A stretch of 64,000 bases of DNA from Ceratotherium simum simum (lineage: Eukaryota; Chordata; Mammalia; Perissodactyla; Rhinocerotidae). The stretch lies in NCBI RefSeq assembly GCF_000283155.1, contig NW_004454160.1, positions 3,414,674-3,478,673 on the forward strand. Direction: 5' to 3'. Positions 1 through 13,600 of this stretch are shown here, piece after piece. A model generated the notes under the pieces. The model did no database searches and was not told where the DNA came from. It saw only the letters and a program-made list of their open reading frames with translations. Made by a program: the position numbers and the translations under genes. The stretch's first letter is position 1, and each line of letters begins with the position of its first letter.

Positions 1-1182
1 ATTCCTTCTTGAATTACAGTCTTCACTTGGCTTTTAGGCTACCGTACTTTCCTGGTGTTTCTTCCCTTCCTGTCAATCCTTCTTTATCTCATTTTTGACT
101 TGTCCTCTTTCCAGTCTCTAAATTTTGCCTTAGGAATCAGTCTTTGGATCTCTTTTCTTTATTTGCATTTTCTCTCTTGATGATCTTGTCCAGTTCCCAA
201 AGCTTTAAATACCATCCATATGCTGAGACTTCCAAATTTATATTTTTAGCCTGACCTCTCCTCTGAGCTCTAGCCTCATATAGCCAGTTGCATGTTTGAC
301 GTAAATACTTGGCCATATAATGGGCATCTCAGACTTGACACATGCAAAAACATATAAGTAAAAAGTACCTTGATTATCACTCCACCCCACAACCTACTCC
401 AGTCTTCCCCTTCTCTGTAAATACCATTACCATCTACTCAATTGCTCAAGCAAAATATCGAGGAGTTATCTTTGATTCTGTTCTTTTCCCTCACCCTTCA
501 TATACAAAATACATCCCAAATCTAACCATTTCTCACCATCCTCATCACCCTCGCACCTAGATTACTGCAGTGGCTCTGTCTGGTCTCTGCTTTTATTCTT
601 GCCCCCCCTCCCCGATTTCACTGTAGTCAGAGTAATCTTGTCAAATGTTGTTTCTATTAAGTCGTTATCTCTATCAAGATCCTCTCATAGCTTCCCCTCA
701 TATTTACAATTAGATCTAACCTTCGTATCATGGCTTACAAACTGCAACATCTGGCCTTTCCGTCTCTCACAACCTCATCAGCTGCCACTCACTACCTGGC
801 TCATTCTACTCTAGCCAGACCACCACCCCGCTCTTCCTGGAATAGACTCAGCTCCTTCCTGCCCTTTTGGCCTTTGCACTTGCTAGTTCCTCTGCCTGAA
901 ACACTCTCCAGAGCTTTCCATGGCTTGTTCTCTCACTTTATTTAGCTCTCTACTCAGACATCACCTTTTCTCTCATAATACTCATTGCCTCTAGTCATTC
1001 TGTTAGATACCTGCTTGCTTGCTTATTTATTGTGTATGGTCTCCTCTCGAGGAAACGTAAGTTCTGTAAGGGCAGGGACTTGCTGTGTCTTATTCAACAG
1101 TGTATCCTCGGTGCCTAGAACACACAGTACCTAGTACCTGACACATAACACATGTTTATAAAGATGTATTGAATGAATGAAT
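1..1182 (+). repeat. L2 LINE, 3' half (in intron 1)
   Basis: The segment reads through the L2 3' region in order: CTTCACTTGGCTT at 21-33, TTTAAATACCATCCATATGC near 205, TGACCTCTCCTCTGAGCTC near 252, GATTACTGCAGTGGCTCTGT near 560. It ends in the typical L2 tail (AAGGGCAGGGACTTGCTGTG near 1068, GTATTGAATGAATGAAT at the end). Short ORFs in it are chance. No GDAP2 promoter or CpG island is present. Confidence 0.85.
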
Positions 1183-1289
1183 TTACCATTTTACTGAAAC
1201 AGCTGTCTGACTTATTGGCAAATAAAGTATCCTTTTCTCATGTTAAATTTCCCATGACCTCCCTATAGTACTTGACACTATGTGTCTTC

Positions 1290-1655
1290 CTAATTCTGCA
1301 TTCTTCCTCTTTTAATTTTTGCATTTCTATACAAACAACCTCCTACCACATCAGTGTCATATACACCATATCTTACAAATTGTCAAATCCTGTTAATTCT
1401 TCCTTTGTATGTTGCCTCTCAAATCCATGCCTTCTTCTCCATCTCCTTCTCTACTTAGTTTAAACCTTTATTGTCTCTTACTACTTGACTGCAGTAACCT
1501 CCCTGCTTCTCGTTTTGTCTTACTCAGTACATCCTCCATGTTATCAGTAGACTGAACTCTTTAAATTGTACTAATGGTTTATCTTTCTATCTCTTGCATC
1601 ACCTAGTGGTCTTTTCCCCCCAATAGCAGATACTCAGTGAATGTTGAATGAATAA
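1290..1655 (+). repeat. Second L2-like fragment
   Basis: A pyrimidine-rich stretch with L2-like phrases (CAAATCCTGTTAATTC, GCAGTAACCTCCCTGCTTCT) and a terminal ACTCAGTGAATGTTGAATGA. Heavily decayed. Confidence 0.5.
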
Positions 1656-1942
1656 TCCTGTGTTTCTGGAAAGTAGAACTGGTGGCCATGTGATTCTTTT
1701 AATGGCTATAATTCTTTGAAAAGAATTTGTGCTTAAATAATCCCCCTTTCTTCCTGTTTTAGAAAAGCTGTAACAATTCTTTGTTGTGCATTGATTTTTA
1801 TGGACTATGTAAGTGTGTAAGTGACTATAATCATACAATGTACTATTGGAGCTTTTCACAGTAGAGTTTTGTTTTCTGCTCTAAAAGAAGTAAAGTAGTA
1901 TCTGTGCTTCTCTATTAAAACAATTCTTTCTTTCCTCTTAAG

Positions 1943-2185
1943 CTGAAGTCTCCAGTGCATATTGAATTGCTGAGGAATTTGGGAAAAGACAAGCTGAAGT
2001 TCCCATTCCATGGATCCCTTGGGGGCACCTTCCCAGTTTGTGGATGTGGATACGCTACCAAGCTGGGGCAGCTCATGTGAAGATAAATTAAATGCCTCTG
2101 GTACTGCAGCAGAAACATTTCAGGAAGACGCTATTAGATCACCTTTTCTTTATAATAAGGACATCAATGGAAAAGTGGTTCTTTG
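1943..2185 (+). CDS. GDAP2: GDAP2 exon 2: 5' UTR end and start codon
   Basis: The acceptor is placed at the first AG (1941-1942) after the pyrimidine tract TTCTTTCTTTCCTCTTA, so 1943-2009 would be 5' UTR. An AG at 1947-1948 is an alternative boundary. Coding begins at 2010 ([19 protein letters not shown]) and ends at 2185 within codon 59 (TG), followed by donor gtaatt. It encodes residues 1-59, the acidic N-terminal extension and the first strand of the macro domain. Exon numbering assumes one non-coding exon upstream of the window. Confidence 0.9.
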
Positions 2186-4651
2186 GTAATTCTTTGGTTA
2201 AATCATATCGTGATATTATGATACTGTCTCCTAGTGTTTTCTAAATTCTTTTTCCTCATAATTTTTTCTGAACTCTTTTTGTAAGTCTTAGCATTGTTGA
2301 AATATTGCTTTGCATATACATATACAGCTCTATTGATGTGTAGTTGTCATACAGTAAACCGCATGTATTTAAAGTGTACAATTTGATAAATTTTGACATA
2401 TGTATACACCCGTGAACCCATCACTGCAATCAAGATAGTGAATATATTTATCACCCCCAAAAGTTTTTTTGTTCCTTTGCAGTCCTTCCCTCCAGCCCCT
2501 TCCTGCTTCCACATCCCGAAGCAACCATTGGTCTTTCTGTCACTATAGATTACTTTGCATTTTCTAGAGTTTTTTATAAATGGAATCATGTATTCTTTTT
2601 TTAGTTCTGGCCTCTTTCATTCAGCATAATTATTTGAAAGTTGGTCTATGTTGTTACATGTATTGATAGTAGGTCATTTCTTTTTTTAAAAAAGCTTGAT
2701 TGAGATATAATTCATGTACCATACAATTCACCAATTTAAATTGTAAAAGTCAGTGGTTTTTAGTATATTCACAAAGTTTTGTAACCATCACCATAATCAA
2801 TTTTAGAACATTTTCATCAACCCAAAGTCCTATAGCCATTAGCAGTTACCCCCTATCTGCCTGCCACGCCGCCCAGATCTCTCATGTTTAGCCAATCACT
2901 AATCCACTTTTCCTCTATAGATTTGCCCCTTCTGGACATTTAATATAAATGGAATCAATTGTGACTTAGCCTAATGTTTTTAAGATTCATCCATGTTGTA
3001 GTATGAATCAGTACTTCCTTCCTTTTAATGGCCAAATAATATTCCATTGGATGTAGCACATTTAGTTTATCAGTTTTTTAGTTGATAGACATTTGGGTTG
3101 TTTCCAGTTTTTGGCTATTAGGAATAACGTGGCTGTGCCTAAACTCTTTAAACCAGCAACTTTCTGCTCTATAAGCATTCTTTTACAGTGAAAGAGAAGT
3201 ATGAAAGAAGCAAAGGAATAGCATGTTGGTTTTATGAGTTTCAGGGTTGTAGCAATTGCATTAAAGATCTATCTAAGATGGTAGATTAACCTTTCTGAGT
3301 CAGGGACTACTTTTCTACTATTGCTTCAGCTTATGAGCTAGCAAAAGCAATGTTGTGAAGGGAGTGAGGATAGAATGTTTTGAAAGAATTAGAAACGTGC
3401 TTTCTTATCTCTGTCCTCTTCCTCACACTTGCTCTTTATTTATTTATTGTTTCCTCAGGAAAGGAGATGTAGCATTACTGAATTGTACAGCCATTGTAAA
3501 TACCAGCAATGAAAGTCTTACAGATAAGAATCCTGTGTCAGAAAGTATCTTCATGCTTGCAGGACCTGATTTGAAGGAGGACCTCCAGAAACTCAAAGGT
3601 GAGTTAATTTTCTTAGGTATGTCATTGCTTACGAAACATTTATTTTGATATTTGAAGAACCATGTTTTACATTTTAGTGAGAACTCTGAGTAGATGTAAC
3701 CGTTTTGTTGTTGTTGTTAAAACTAAATAAAAACAGCTTTTGAAGACCTCACAATGTGTTAGAAGCAGAACGCCAAGACTGCTCTCAGTAAAACTACTCT
3801 GTTATGTTCCTAAATTTTAAGATAACAGTCATTGTAGCCAGTTAGATCTTTGGTGGCATTTTCTTGGCTGTATATTTTCTTGTATTGATAAGCCTTGTAA
3901 AACAACTATCCTTTGTCTAAACTGAAAAATTTTTATCATGATTTGATAATGATAGAGAATTTTTTATATGCCTCCTGGATGTGCAGTGTTGTACTTCTGA
4001 AATGACATTGACTTACTGATAAAACCAAAGTGCATTGCAAGAGCAAATATAGTCTCAATTAATTTTGTACTTGCTGCTTTTTTTTTTTTTTACTAGAACA
4101 TTCTTCTTCTGGGAACATTTCTTTGGAAACGGGGACAGGAAGAGTCCTGTTGGTTCCAAATCTTGTTTATCTTATTTACATTAGTTTTCTTAAATTACCA
4201 ACCTGGCAACCCTTTGTTATTGTTATTCATGCCCAAATGGAATATTGTGAAATTCAGTCATTGCATTTGATAAAAAGTATTTATGAAATACAGCAATGTT
4301 TCTTAAAATGTAAACAGCAAATCCCACCTGTATAAAATCTTGATTTCTTCGACTTCTACCATTTAACACTGACAACTGGTTTCTAACCTAATGAAGAGAC
4401 TAGAATTTGAACAGGAATACTTATAATGCTGGCTCCATGAAACAAGAGATAGAGAGAGAATTGCATTATCTAACCAAGAAACTGAACTTTGACTGTAAGG
4501 GCAGAAGGGGGAAAAAGCCCTCAATTAAACTAAAAACATGGTACTATGAAGAACATGTAGAAATTAGAAAATGTATTAGAGATAATGCTGAGAAATTCTT
4601 TGATAAAAGTAACAGAGAAGCTGGTCTGAAAAAATTCCTAGTGGCCTTTGT

Positions 4652-4692
<41 letters not shown>

Positions 4693-7600
4693 CTCACTTA
4701 CACATTAGAGCTGGACTAATGGATTAAAAAAGAAAAGAAAATTTAATATAAATGTACAAATAAAACCTCAATATTTAACGTGTGTTTGAGAGTCTCCGAG
4801 CTGGGGTTCAGATTATAACTCTGCCCTTTACTGACTGTGTAACTTAAGACCAATTACTTCACTTCTGAGCCTGAGTTTCCTTATGTCTAAAATGAGGATG
4901 GTAATAATAGTCCCTACCTCAGTTCCTGACACATAACAAGAGCTCAGTGAGTATTTGAGGATGCAAAAATTAATATCATGAAAACTAAATTAAATAGTGG
5001 ACATTCAGTGCTAGGCACATCCTACACATTCACTGTTATTGCTGGTGCTAGCTAGAGGCCTCGGTTGTGTTGTTTAATGAATCAGTGCCAACCTGAAGCA
5101 AGATTGTTAATGATGCACTGAAGAGCTGATTACTTAGTCCTGTCCCTTTTTTACGTTCTTAATAACAACTTAGTAAATGATTACAAAGTATGGCTTACCA
5201 AAAGTATAGACAATAGAAAGCTGGGAGGAGTAACAGGAGACATTGGATGTTAGACTAAAGATTATTAAATATCTGAACTGACTAGAAATATGAGCCAAAA
5301 AATGAAAAAATTGACAGGGATGAATATAAAAGTCTTACAGTAAGTTTAAAACATTAATTACCCAAGTTCAGGATGGGGAAGCCCAGTTTGACAACTCTTC
5401 TTATCTAAGAAAGTGTTTGTTATCTCAGTAAAATGACATTATTATTCATTCTGTTTTTCATGCAAAAAACTTTAGGGTTAACATTTCCCTATTCCTTATC
5501 CCCTACGTAGAGTCTGTTGTCAAGCCCTAAACATATCTTGAATCTCTCTGTTATCACCACTGCCTTCAACCTGGCTTATGCTGCCATCACCCCCTGCCTG
5601 GACAATAGCCATAGCCTCACTCCCAACTGGTCTCCCTACATCCATTCTTCTTTTCTTGTTTTTCCACAAGCAATAAGCATTTGCTTTTTAAATTGTAAAT
5701 CCCTTATTATTGCTCTCCTGCTTCAAACTATTTAGTGGCCTCCAGTTATACTTAAAATAAAATCCGGACTTCTTAAACTGGTCTCCAGGGCCTTGCAAGA
5801 TCTCACTCACTTGCCTCCAGGCTCATTCCACGTCCGCTTGTCCTGTCCTCACCCGTCCTCACCATACTTGAACGAAACTGGTCTTCTCTCATTGCCTTGT
5901 CATCCAAGCTTCTTTTCAATTTCGCATGTACTATTGCTCTTTCTCTCAGTTCTCAACTTTTATTCTTAAGTCTTTGCTTATTACATCTCTTCCTCAAATC
6001 ACTGTTTCTTTTTACTTGAGAATTGATCAGTCTCCCCATGGTATATGCTCCCAGCCTGTAGTACTTCTCTGTTGTGCCCTTATCAGAATTGTAATTTCGT
6101 AAATTGTTTATGTGATGACTGTGTTCCTCTTAAACTTTGAACTCCGTAAGGACAGGAACTGTGTGTCTTTTTGGCCTTCATGTGCCCAGTACCAAGAATA
6201 GTGAAGGCATCCTTTAAGTAGCTGATAAATAAATGAATAGAAGTTCCCTGGGGTTTTAACTGACTAGACTTAGAGGTGATAATGCATCATTTCTGCTGAA
6301 AATGCTAACAGTATCAGACTGTATCATTAGAAGTACAGCATCACAATTGAAGGTAACTTGTTAGCAGTTTAAAATAGACTGTTGTGTCTATAAGATGTTT
6401 TATGTAAGCCTCATGGTAATCACAAAGGAAAAACCTATAATAGATTCACAAAAGATAAAGAGAAAGGAATTAAAACTTACCAGTAAAAAAAAATTCACAA
6501 AGGAAGACAGCAAGAGAGGAACAAAGAAACTAAAAAAAACTCCGAAAACAATTAACAAAATGACAGTAGTAAGTCCTTACCTATCAATAATTATTTTAAA
6601 CATAAAAGGACTAAAGTCTCCAATCAAAAGACACAGAGTGGCTGAGGGATACGGAAACAAGACCCAACCAGATGCTGCCTACAAGAGACGCACTTTAGCT
6701 TTAATGACACGTATAGGCTGAAAGTGAAGGGATGGAAAAACGTATTCCGTGCAAATGGAAACCAAAAGAAAGCAGGAGTGGCTATACTTATCTCAGATAA
6801 AATAGACTTTCAGTCAAAATTGGTCACAAGAGACAGAGAAGGTCACTATATGGTGATAGAGGGGTCAATTCATCAAGAGGATATAACAGGTGTAAATATA
6901 TATTCACCCAACATTGGAGCACCTTAATATTTAAGGCAAGTATTAATAGAATGGAGAAATAGCATACAATAATAGTTGGGGACCTCAATACCCCACTGTC
7001 AACATTGGATAGATCATCCAGACAGAAAATTAATAAGGAAACAGGAGGCCTGAAAAACACTATAGACCAAATGAACCTAACAGACATATATCAAATATTC
7101 CATCCAGCAGCACCAGGATACACATTCTTCTCAAGCATACATGGAACATTCTCCAGGATAGATCATATATTGGGCCACAAAGCAACCCTTACAAATTTAA
7201 GAAGATTTGTGTGGAAATTAAACAACATACTCCTGAATTCCTAAATGGGGTTGTTTTCCTAGTTTTGTTTTCAGGTAGTTCATACATCTTGAATCTCTCT
7301 GTATCACCACTGCCTCCAATCTAGCCTATGCTACCATCATCCTTGATAGGAAGATACATAAAACTTCATCTCAGTTCAGTTGGAGAAATTTTTCTAAGAA
7401 ATAGAGCTTCCTAAAAATGGAATGAATAGATTTGGCTTATTGTACCCAAATTTCCAAAAAAAATACATCTTACACTCACTCTTTGAATTTAGGCATTTTA
7501 TGAAACTAAAGCTATGTGGGGTTTGTTGTTGTTTTGGTAAAGAATATGTGATAAGAGACAGCTAGATTGACAGATGATGTTCATCTTTAAATTAGAATCA

Positions 7601-10600
7601 GAATAGCATCTGATAATTCACCTGTCTACTTGTTTCTAGGCAAGAATACATATAATTAAGTACTTAAGTATGTTAAGTAATAAGCTTAAATATCTCTACG
7701 TGTATAGTGAGGAGAAAAATATTTTTTCCTCCAATCAGGATCACTGTACAGTTTTGCTGCTTAAATGTTCTGTGTTACTCAGTATTTAAATGTGCTGGTT
7801 TGATAGTACGAGAGTACATACACTACATTTTTTGCTTGCTGTGTTCTCTTATGAATAGCAATCATTTTGCTATAAACATTAAAACAACTTTTGTGTCTCA
7901 TACTGTGGATGTTAAGATTTGGAGAGAAATAAGTGAAGTTGAAAAGTCCTAACTAATCTTTAGTACTCAGATTATCGTGCAGCGATGCTCCTTAGCAAAG
8001 GATGTAGCCAGGAGTAAAAGGCATACTGGATAGAGTTATGGCTGGAGTGAACGTGTGTTTAGTGAATTTGTATTTATTTTACAGGAATTAAAAATGCCTT
8101 CAGGACTGTGTCTTAAATGTTTACGATGATGTCAGGATTCGAGCTTTGGGTTAGAAGAAATCTGGGCTAGAAAGAACAAGTAAAAGATTGGGAAGCAATC
8201 TGGCAGTACTTAGCATGACTCTTGTCTCCAGAGTTCTGAGTTTTTTTTAACAATTATTAAAGGAAAGGTGTAATTCCAAAAACCAGAATATCCAGAACAC
8301 TTAAAATTTTTTTCTTTTTCTGAACTCTGCCCTGAAATATCTTCAGGACTGATTCAGCAAACTGAGTGCCCAAATACATGTTTACTTGCTTGCTTTTTTT
8401 TTTTTAATCAAAGTAATACATTTATATCCTTTCTTTTCAATAATTATTTTCTAGTTATATAAGCAGTAAATGTAAATTGTAGAAAATTATATGCTCACAA
8501 GCTAAAAACAAATGAAAAAATTTCCACCACACTAAGATCACCACTATTAACACTTTAGTGCGTATCCTTTGGATCTTTCTGTATGTGGATATGGGTATCT
8601 GAACATATTCTTAAATATTTTGTTGCCAAAATAAAATAATTATATGTATACTGTCTTCAAAATAAGCTAATTTTGTACATATTTCTTCAGCAAATGAATT
8701 CCACCTTTTGGTTTCAGAAATTACCTCGTCTAATACCCAAACTATACATAAAATTTCCGGTTAACCCAAAAATGCCCTTTGCCACTAGTTTATTCAAACC
8801 AGTACCCAGTCCAGGAGCACACATTGTAACTAATTGTTATATCCCTAATTTTTTTTTTAATCCAGCACAGTCCCCTTTTTATGACACTGACTTGTTGAAT
8901 GAACTAGGCCAGGGTGTTTTCCAAGATGTCCCACCTTCTGGATTTATCTCATTCACCTGAGGTGCCATTTAGTTTGTTGCTTTATCCCTTATATTTCCTA
9001 TAAACTGGAAGTTATATCTAATGGAATCAAGTTTGGCTAAAATATTTCTTAGGTGATGTTGTTTTGTGTACTTAATATTGTATCATATTAGAAGATATAT
9101 AGAACCTGACTGACCCATTAGTGGACCATTACTGATACTGAGATGGCTCTCCAGATTAGAGTGATAACAGTTTGATCCTTCCGTTTGTAAGGTTCTGTTT
9201 TATCCTTGATGACTGAAAAGTAATCAATATGGTGTTATTTAGGCTTTATGAAGGTACAGTTCCCCATCATACATTCACATAATGGTTTTAGCAACAATTT
9301 ATAGTCCTTTTCTGAATCAGTAATTTCATTAAGATTATAAAGTTATGTTTTTCTAAAATCTATCATTCCTTCCACTTTTACTAGCTGGCATTCTGCTGTA
9401 AAGTAGAGCCTTTCCTCGTTAACTGATATTCTGTGGTTACTTTGAATTATAGTTTCTGTTAGAGGGGCAGGATAAATGCTTGATTCTTTTAATTGCCATT
9501 TTTCAAAGTAAAGAATTGGTTTAATAGCTGCCTCAAATGGTGCCAAATGAGTTTTTGCTGGCTTTCTCTTTTTTGAGTATCATTTTGTGCTTGTAGTTTT
9601 TCATTAATTAATGTATGTAGTTCTAAAAGTCAAGGAATTTTATGTCAAAATGTATGAAGGAAAGCAACAGTCCTCTGCCTTTCCCTTTATTATCTCGATT
9701 TGTGTTCTTCAGGGGCAAATACTTTCAAGCCTTTTAAGTTCCTTGTCTTATTTATCTTCCATTTCCAAATAAGCTAAAACTGCCATATTGATTTTTTTCC
9801 TTGTTTTATTATCTGTTGATTTCTTATTGTGGAAATTAAAGATTAAACTCTCTTTCATCCACTCCCCTCTTTTACATGTACATACAACACTCACACATTT
9901 TCTTCCCCCTTTACCACCTTTCCAAATTGGCCTGTCAAATTTTTATTAAATCAATATTCAGTATTAACATTGTGACTGTATAAATATTGCTCGGAACTCA
10001 TTAGAAAACAGATTAATATTCTTTTTGTACAGCTGCTTTTCCTCTAGGTTATTAATTTATTTAAATTTTCTATGTACCTATCATTGGTTCAATCTCAAAC
10101 TTTTATGTATAATTATAAACCTCCCTTCAATAAAGTCACTTTTCTGTTTATCTTTCAGCTTCATTTTGTTCTTAAGAAAGTCCTTCCTAGAACCACTCAT
10201 CCTCTCTAGAGTGCTCTCTATACCTGCTGCACGGTTGTCATCCTGAGAAATCCTTTTTTCTATTTAATGGATTGGAACTTCCCATTTCCTAGATCTTATG
10301 CCTTTCTCTTCTTTGATGTACTCCTTCACTTTTGTAAATAAATCTACCGGGAGATTTCTGAGAAGGGTGGAAGGAAGCAAAATTACCGAGATTTTACTTC
10401 TACCAAACTAATTGGTAGTTTGGTTGGAAATAGAATTCTAGGTTAGAAATCATTTTCCAGGTTTTTTAAGGCATTGTTCCGTTGTTTTCAGTTTTTATTA
10501 TTGCTCTTGAAAAGTCAGATGCAATTCTTATTCCTGATCCTTTGTATGTTACTGTTTTCTTCTCTGGAAACCTTTTGATCTCATCTTTACTTCTGGTGTT

Positions 10601-13600
10601 CTCTTAATTTCACGGTGATGTGCCTTGGCGTGGTTTGGGTCTCCCGTGGGCCCTTTGAGTCTGGAAACTCATATCTTTGAGTTGCGGAAAATTTCTTGTT
10701 TCATTTCTTTAGTAATTTCCTTCCTTCTGTATTCTCTGTTCTTTCTTTGAAGAAATCCTATTGGCTGTTGTACCTCCTTGTTTAATCCTCCAATTTTCAT
10801 TTCTCTTATCTCTTGTTTTCCATCTTTTTATTTTCTGAAAGATTTCCTGAACTTTAGCTTTAACCTGTCTGTTGAAGTTTTTATTACTGCTATCATATTT
10901 TTCACTTGACTATAGCAGTTTTATATATAAGTGCTTTTTCCTGTTCTCTGAATATTCCTTTTTTGTAACGTTCTGGTTTTGTTTCAGAGGTACTGTATCT
11001 TCTGTTATCTCTCTGAGAGTAGTAATCATGGTGTTGGGAGTTTTTTAAGTTTCCTTCCCTACATTGTCTATTTTTTGAGCGTTTGTTCTGCCCCTCTTTT
11101 GTTAGACACTTTCCTCACTTCCTGATGGTCCTTGAGTGCCAGCTGTGTTTAAGAGGGACGACCTGAGAAGCTAATGGGAAGCTTTGTGTGATGGGTAAGG
11201 GTTATTGTTTGGTGGGTCTTGAAGCAGATGATGAGCCAGGAGCCCTCTTGTTTTGTTGGGGAATGTCCCTCGTTTATCAGAATCTGTGGGTCTTTTGGTT
11301 TGGGCCTCTTAGTTTCTGGAAAGGAATCTTCCAGGAGTGTAAGCCTGGGTGTCTGTGTTTTGGAAGCCAATTAGGAGCAGAGATCTGGAGCTCTCACTGT
11401 TGAATATTACACTTTAACTAAATCCCCTCTTTTTAGGTGTGTGTAGGGTGCTGTCTAGAAACTCTCCAGTTCAGCATCTCCAGAATAAACCTTCCAGCTG
11501 CTGTGGTGGTAAAGACATCATCACCTTGCTGTGCTGGCTGAGAGAGGGCTTGTTGGAGATTTGACTGTTTTTATGCAGACTTTTAATCTCAGCCTCCTCT
11601 TTTTAGTCCCATTTCACGATAGCCTTTAGAAGTACTTAGGACCTCCAATTTCTGAGCCTTTTTAGTGTTCTATGATAGCAACAACAACATTAGTAGCTAA
11701 TGTATGTTTGCACTTTGAATATATTAACTCACTTAATCCTATTAAGTAAGTACTACTATATCCTCTTTAAAGAGGAAATTGAGGCATAGAGAGACCAAGC
11801 ACCTGCCCAAAGTGTCACAGCTGGGACATGGTAGACTCAGGATTTCAATCAAAGCAGGCTCTCTGAATCCGACACTGCCATTCAGTACAGACCAGCTTGC
11901 TTCATATTGGTTCCTCCATTTCCACAAGCAGTTAGGTTTTTCTGCTTTGCTAAATCAGTTACTTCTAGTCCATCAACTTTCTACCTTCCAAAATTTTGAT
12001 GATGCTTATCTGCTTCATGTTCTCTTCCAGTCTCTTTATCTATGTTTTTGTAGCTATTGTATTGCTTCACTGTCTTTTTGGGAACAAAGACAATTGTTGG
12101 TGTTCAATCCATATTTTTAACTGAAATTTCTCAAAGTTCCTAATACTTTCTCTGTTTTATGCATTGTTTTGTGGTTGTTGTTGTTTTCTACTACCTCCAT
12201 GACTCACATATGCCCCATTGTTCCTAGGTTGCCGGACAGGTGAAGCAAAATTGACGAAAGGATTTAATCTAGCTGCCCGGTTCATCATTCACACGGTGGG
12301 ACCCAAATACAAGAACCGCTATCGCACAGCAGCTGAGAGCTCCCTGTACAGCTGCTACAGAAACGTACTTCAGCTGGCAAAGTACGGCTTACTCATTTCC
12401 TGGACATACCTTGCTGTACATTCTTAAAGACCTCAGTTTTAAAATGCAGCCTAACTATGGAAGTCAAATTTTGCGGGATTTAGATAGTTTAGGAGGACCT
12501 TGAAGATAGAATTAATTATCTTCTCAAACTCAGCAGAGTAAAAGGAATGGATTTGGGTGACTTCAAAATTTAACCTGTTCCCGTTTTACTCAATCTTTAC
12601 TTGGATTATATTCCCCCAAATGGTGCAGTTAAATTATATCTTAATATAATTATTGAATGGTGCAATTGGGTTAACTATTATAGTGGATTTGTTGAAGGAG
12701 CAGGGAAGGAGAAGTTAAGCTGCATATTTTAATAGGTTACGTAGTATGTATATATTATGAATATTTGTATTGTAATTTTTGTTTTTTATGTTTCATTGCA
12801 GAGAACAGTCAATGTCTTCTGTTGGATTTTGTGTCATCAATTCTGCAAAACGAGGTTATCCTTTAGAGGATGCAACACACATAGCACTTCGTAAGTAAGA
12901 GAGGAGATGCTGTACATAAATTGACATAGCACTTCATAAGTAGGTTTGGGAATGCTGTACGTAAATTGAGCCTTAAAAGGTTTTTTTATCACTACGTAAA
13001 TAGTGATGCCAGAGAAGATTTGTTGATTAACTGATGATCATGGCACCCTGGAGGGAAGTTTGTATACATTGACGAGTTGCAGAGCTCTCAGTTTGCTTTC
13101 CCAGGTTGATGTTTTTGTCCATTTGAATAAAGGCTTAGAAGACTTGCCTATTAAATTTGAAAACGATACGAAGCTAAGAAGTATGGCCAATGTGTTGGGT
13201 ATTTGAATCATAGTTCAGAATAATCTTAACAGGCTGCAGCCACGAAGTCAAAACAGATTTTATAGTATCAGATTCATATAGCCATTTGCAGTTTAAACAG
13301 CAGATTTTACATGTGTTACTTGACTATAAAGCCCTGCATTTAGGTTGTTAAAAGTCTAGACTTGATCATTATGAGCCGAAATGTCATATATGTGATAGAA
13401 AAATATGATGTTCAGTTCGAGAGGGTCTATGATCTCACTGTATTACATGCAGGTTCAGACCACATGTAGAGTTTTGTATACAGATCTGGGTGTCGTGTCT
13501 CATGAGATGCTGACAAACTGGAGGGCACTTTGAAACATTAGTGGTATTACTCCTAAAGAAGAGCATGCTTTTAGCATATAGTGCCCATCTTCAGATATCT

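Noticed and set aside
8673..8960. 95-codon ORF with a protein-like composition
   Set aside because: No family resemblance. The surrounding sequence looks like an ancient repeat, and there is no splice or start evidence.
11188..11403. Tryptophan- and glycine-rich 71-codon ORF
   Set aside because: It is antisense to the HAL1-like L1 remnant and is a shadow of that repeat.
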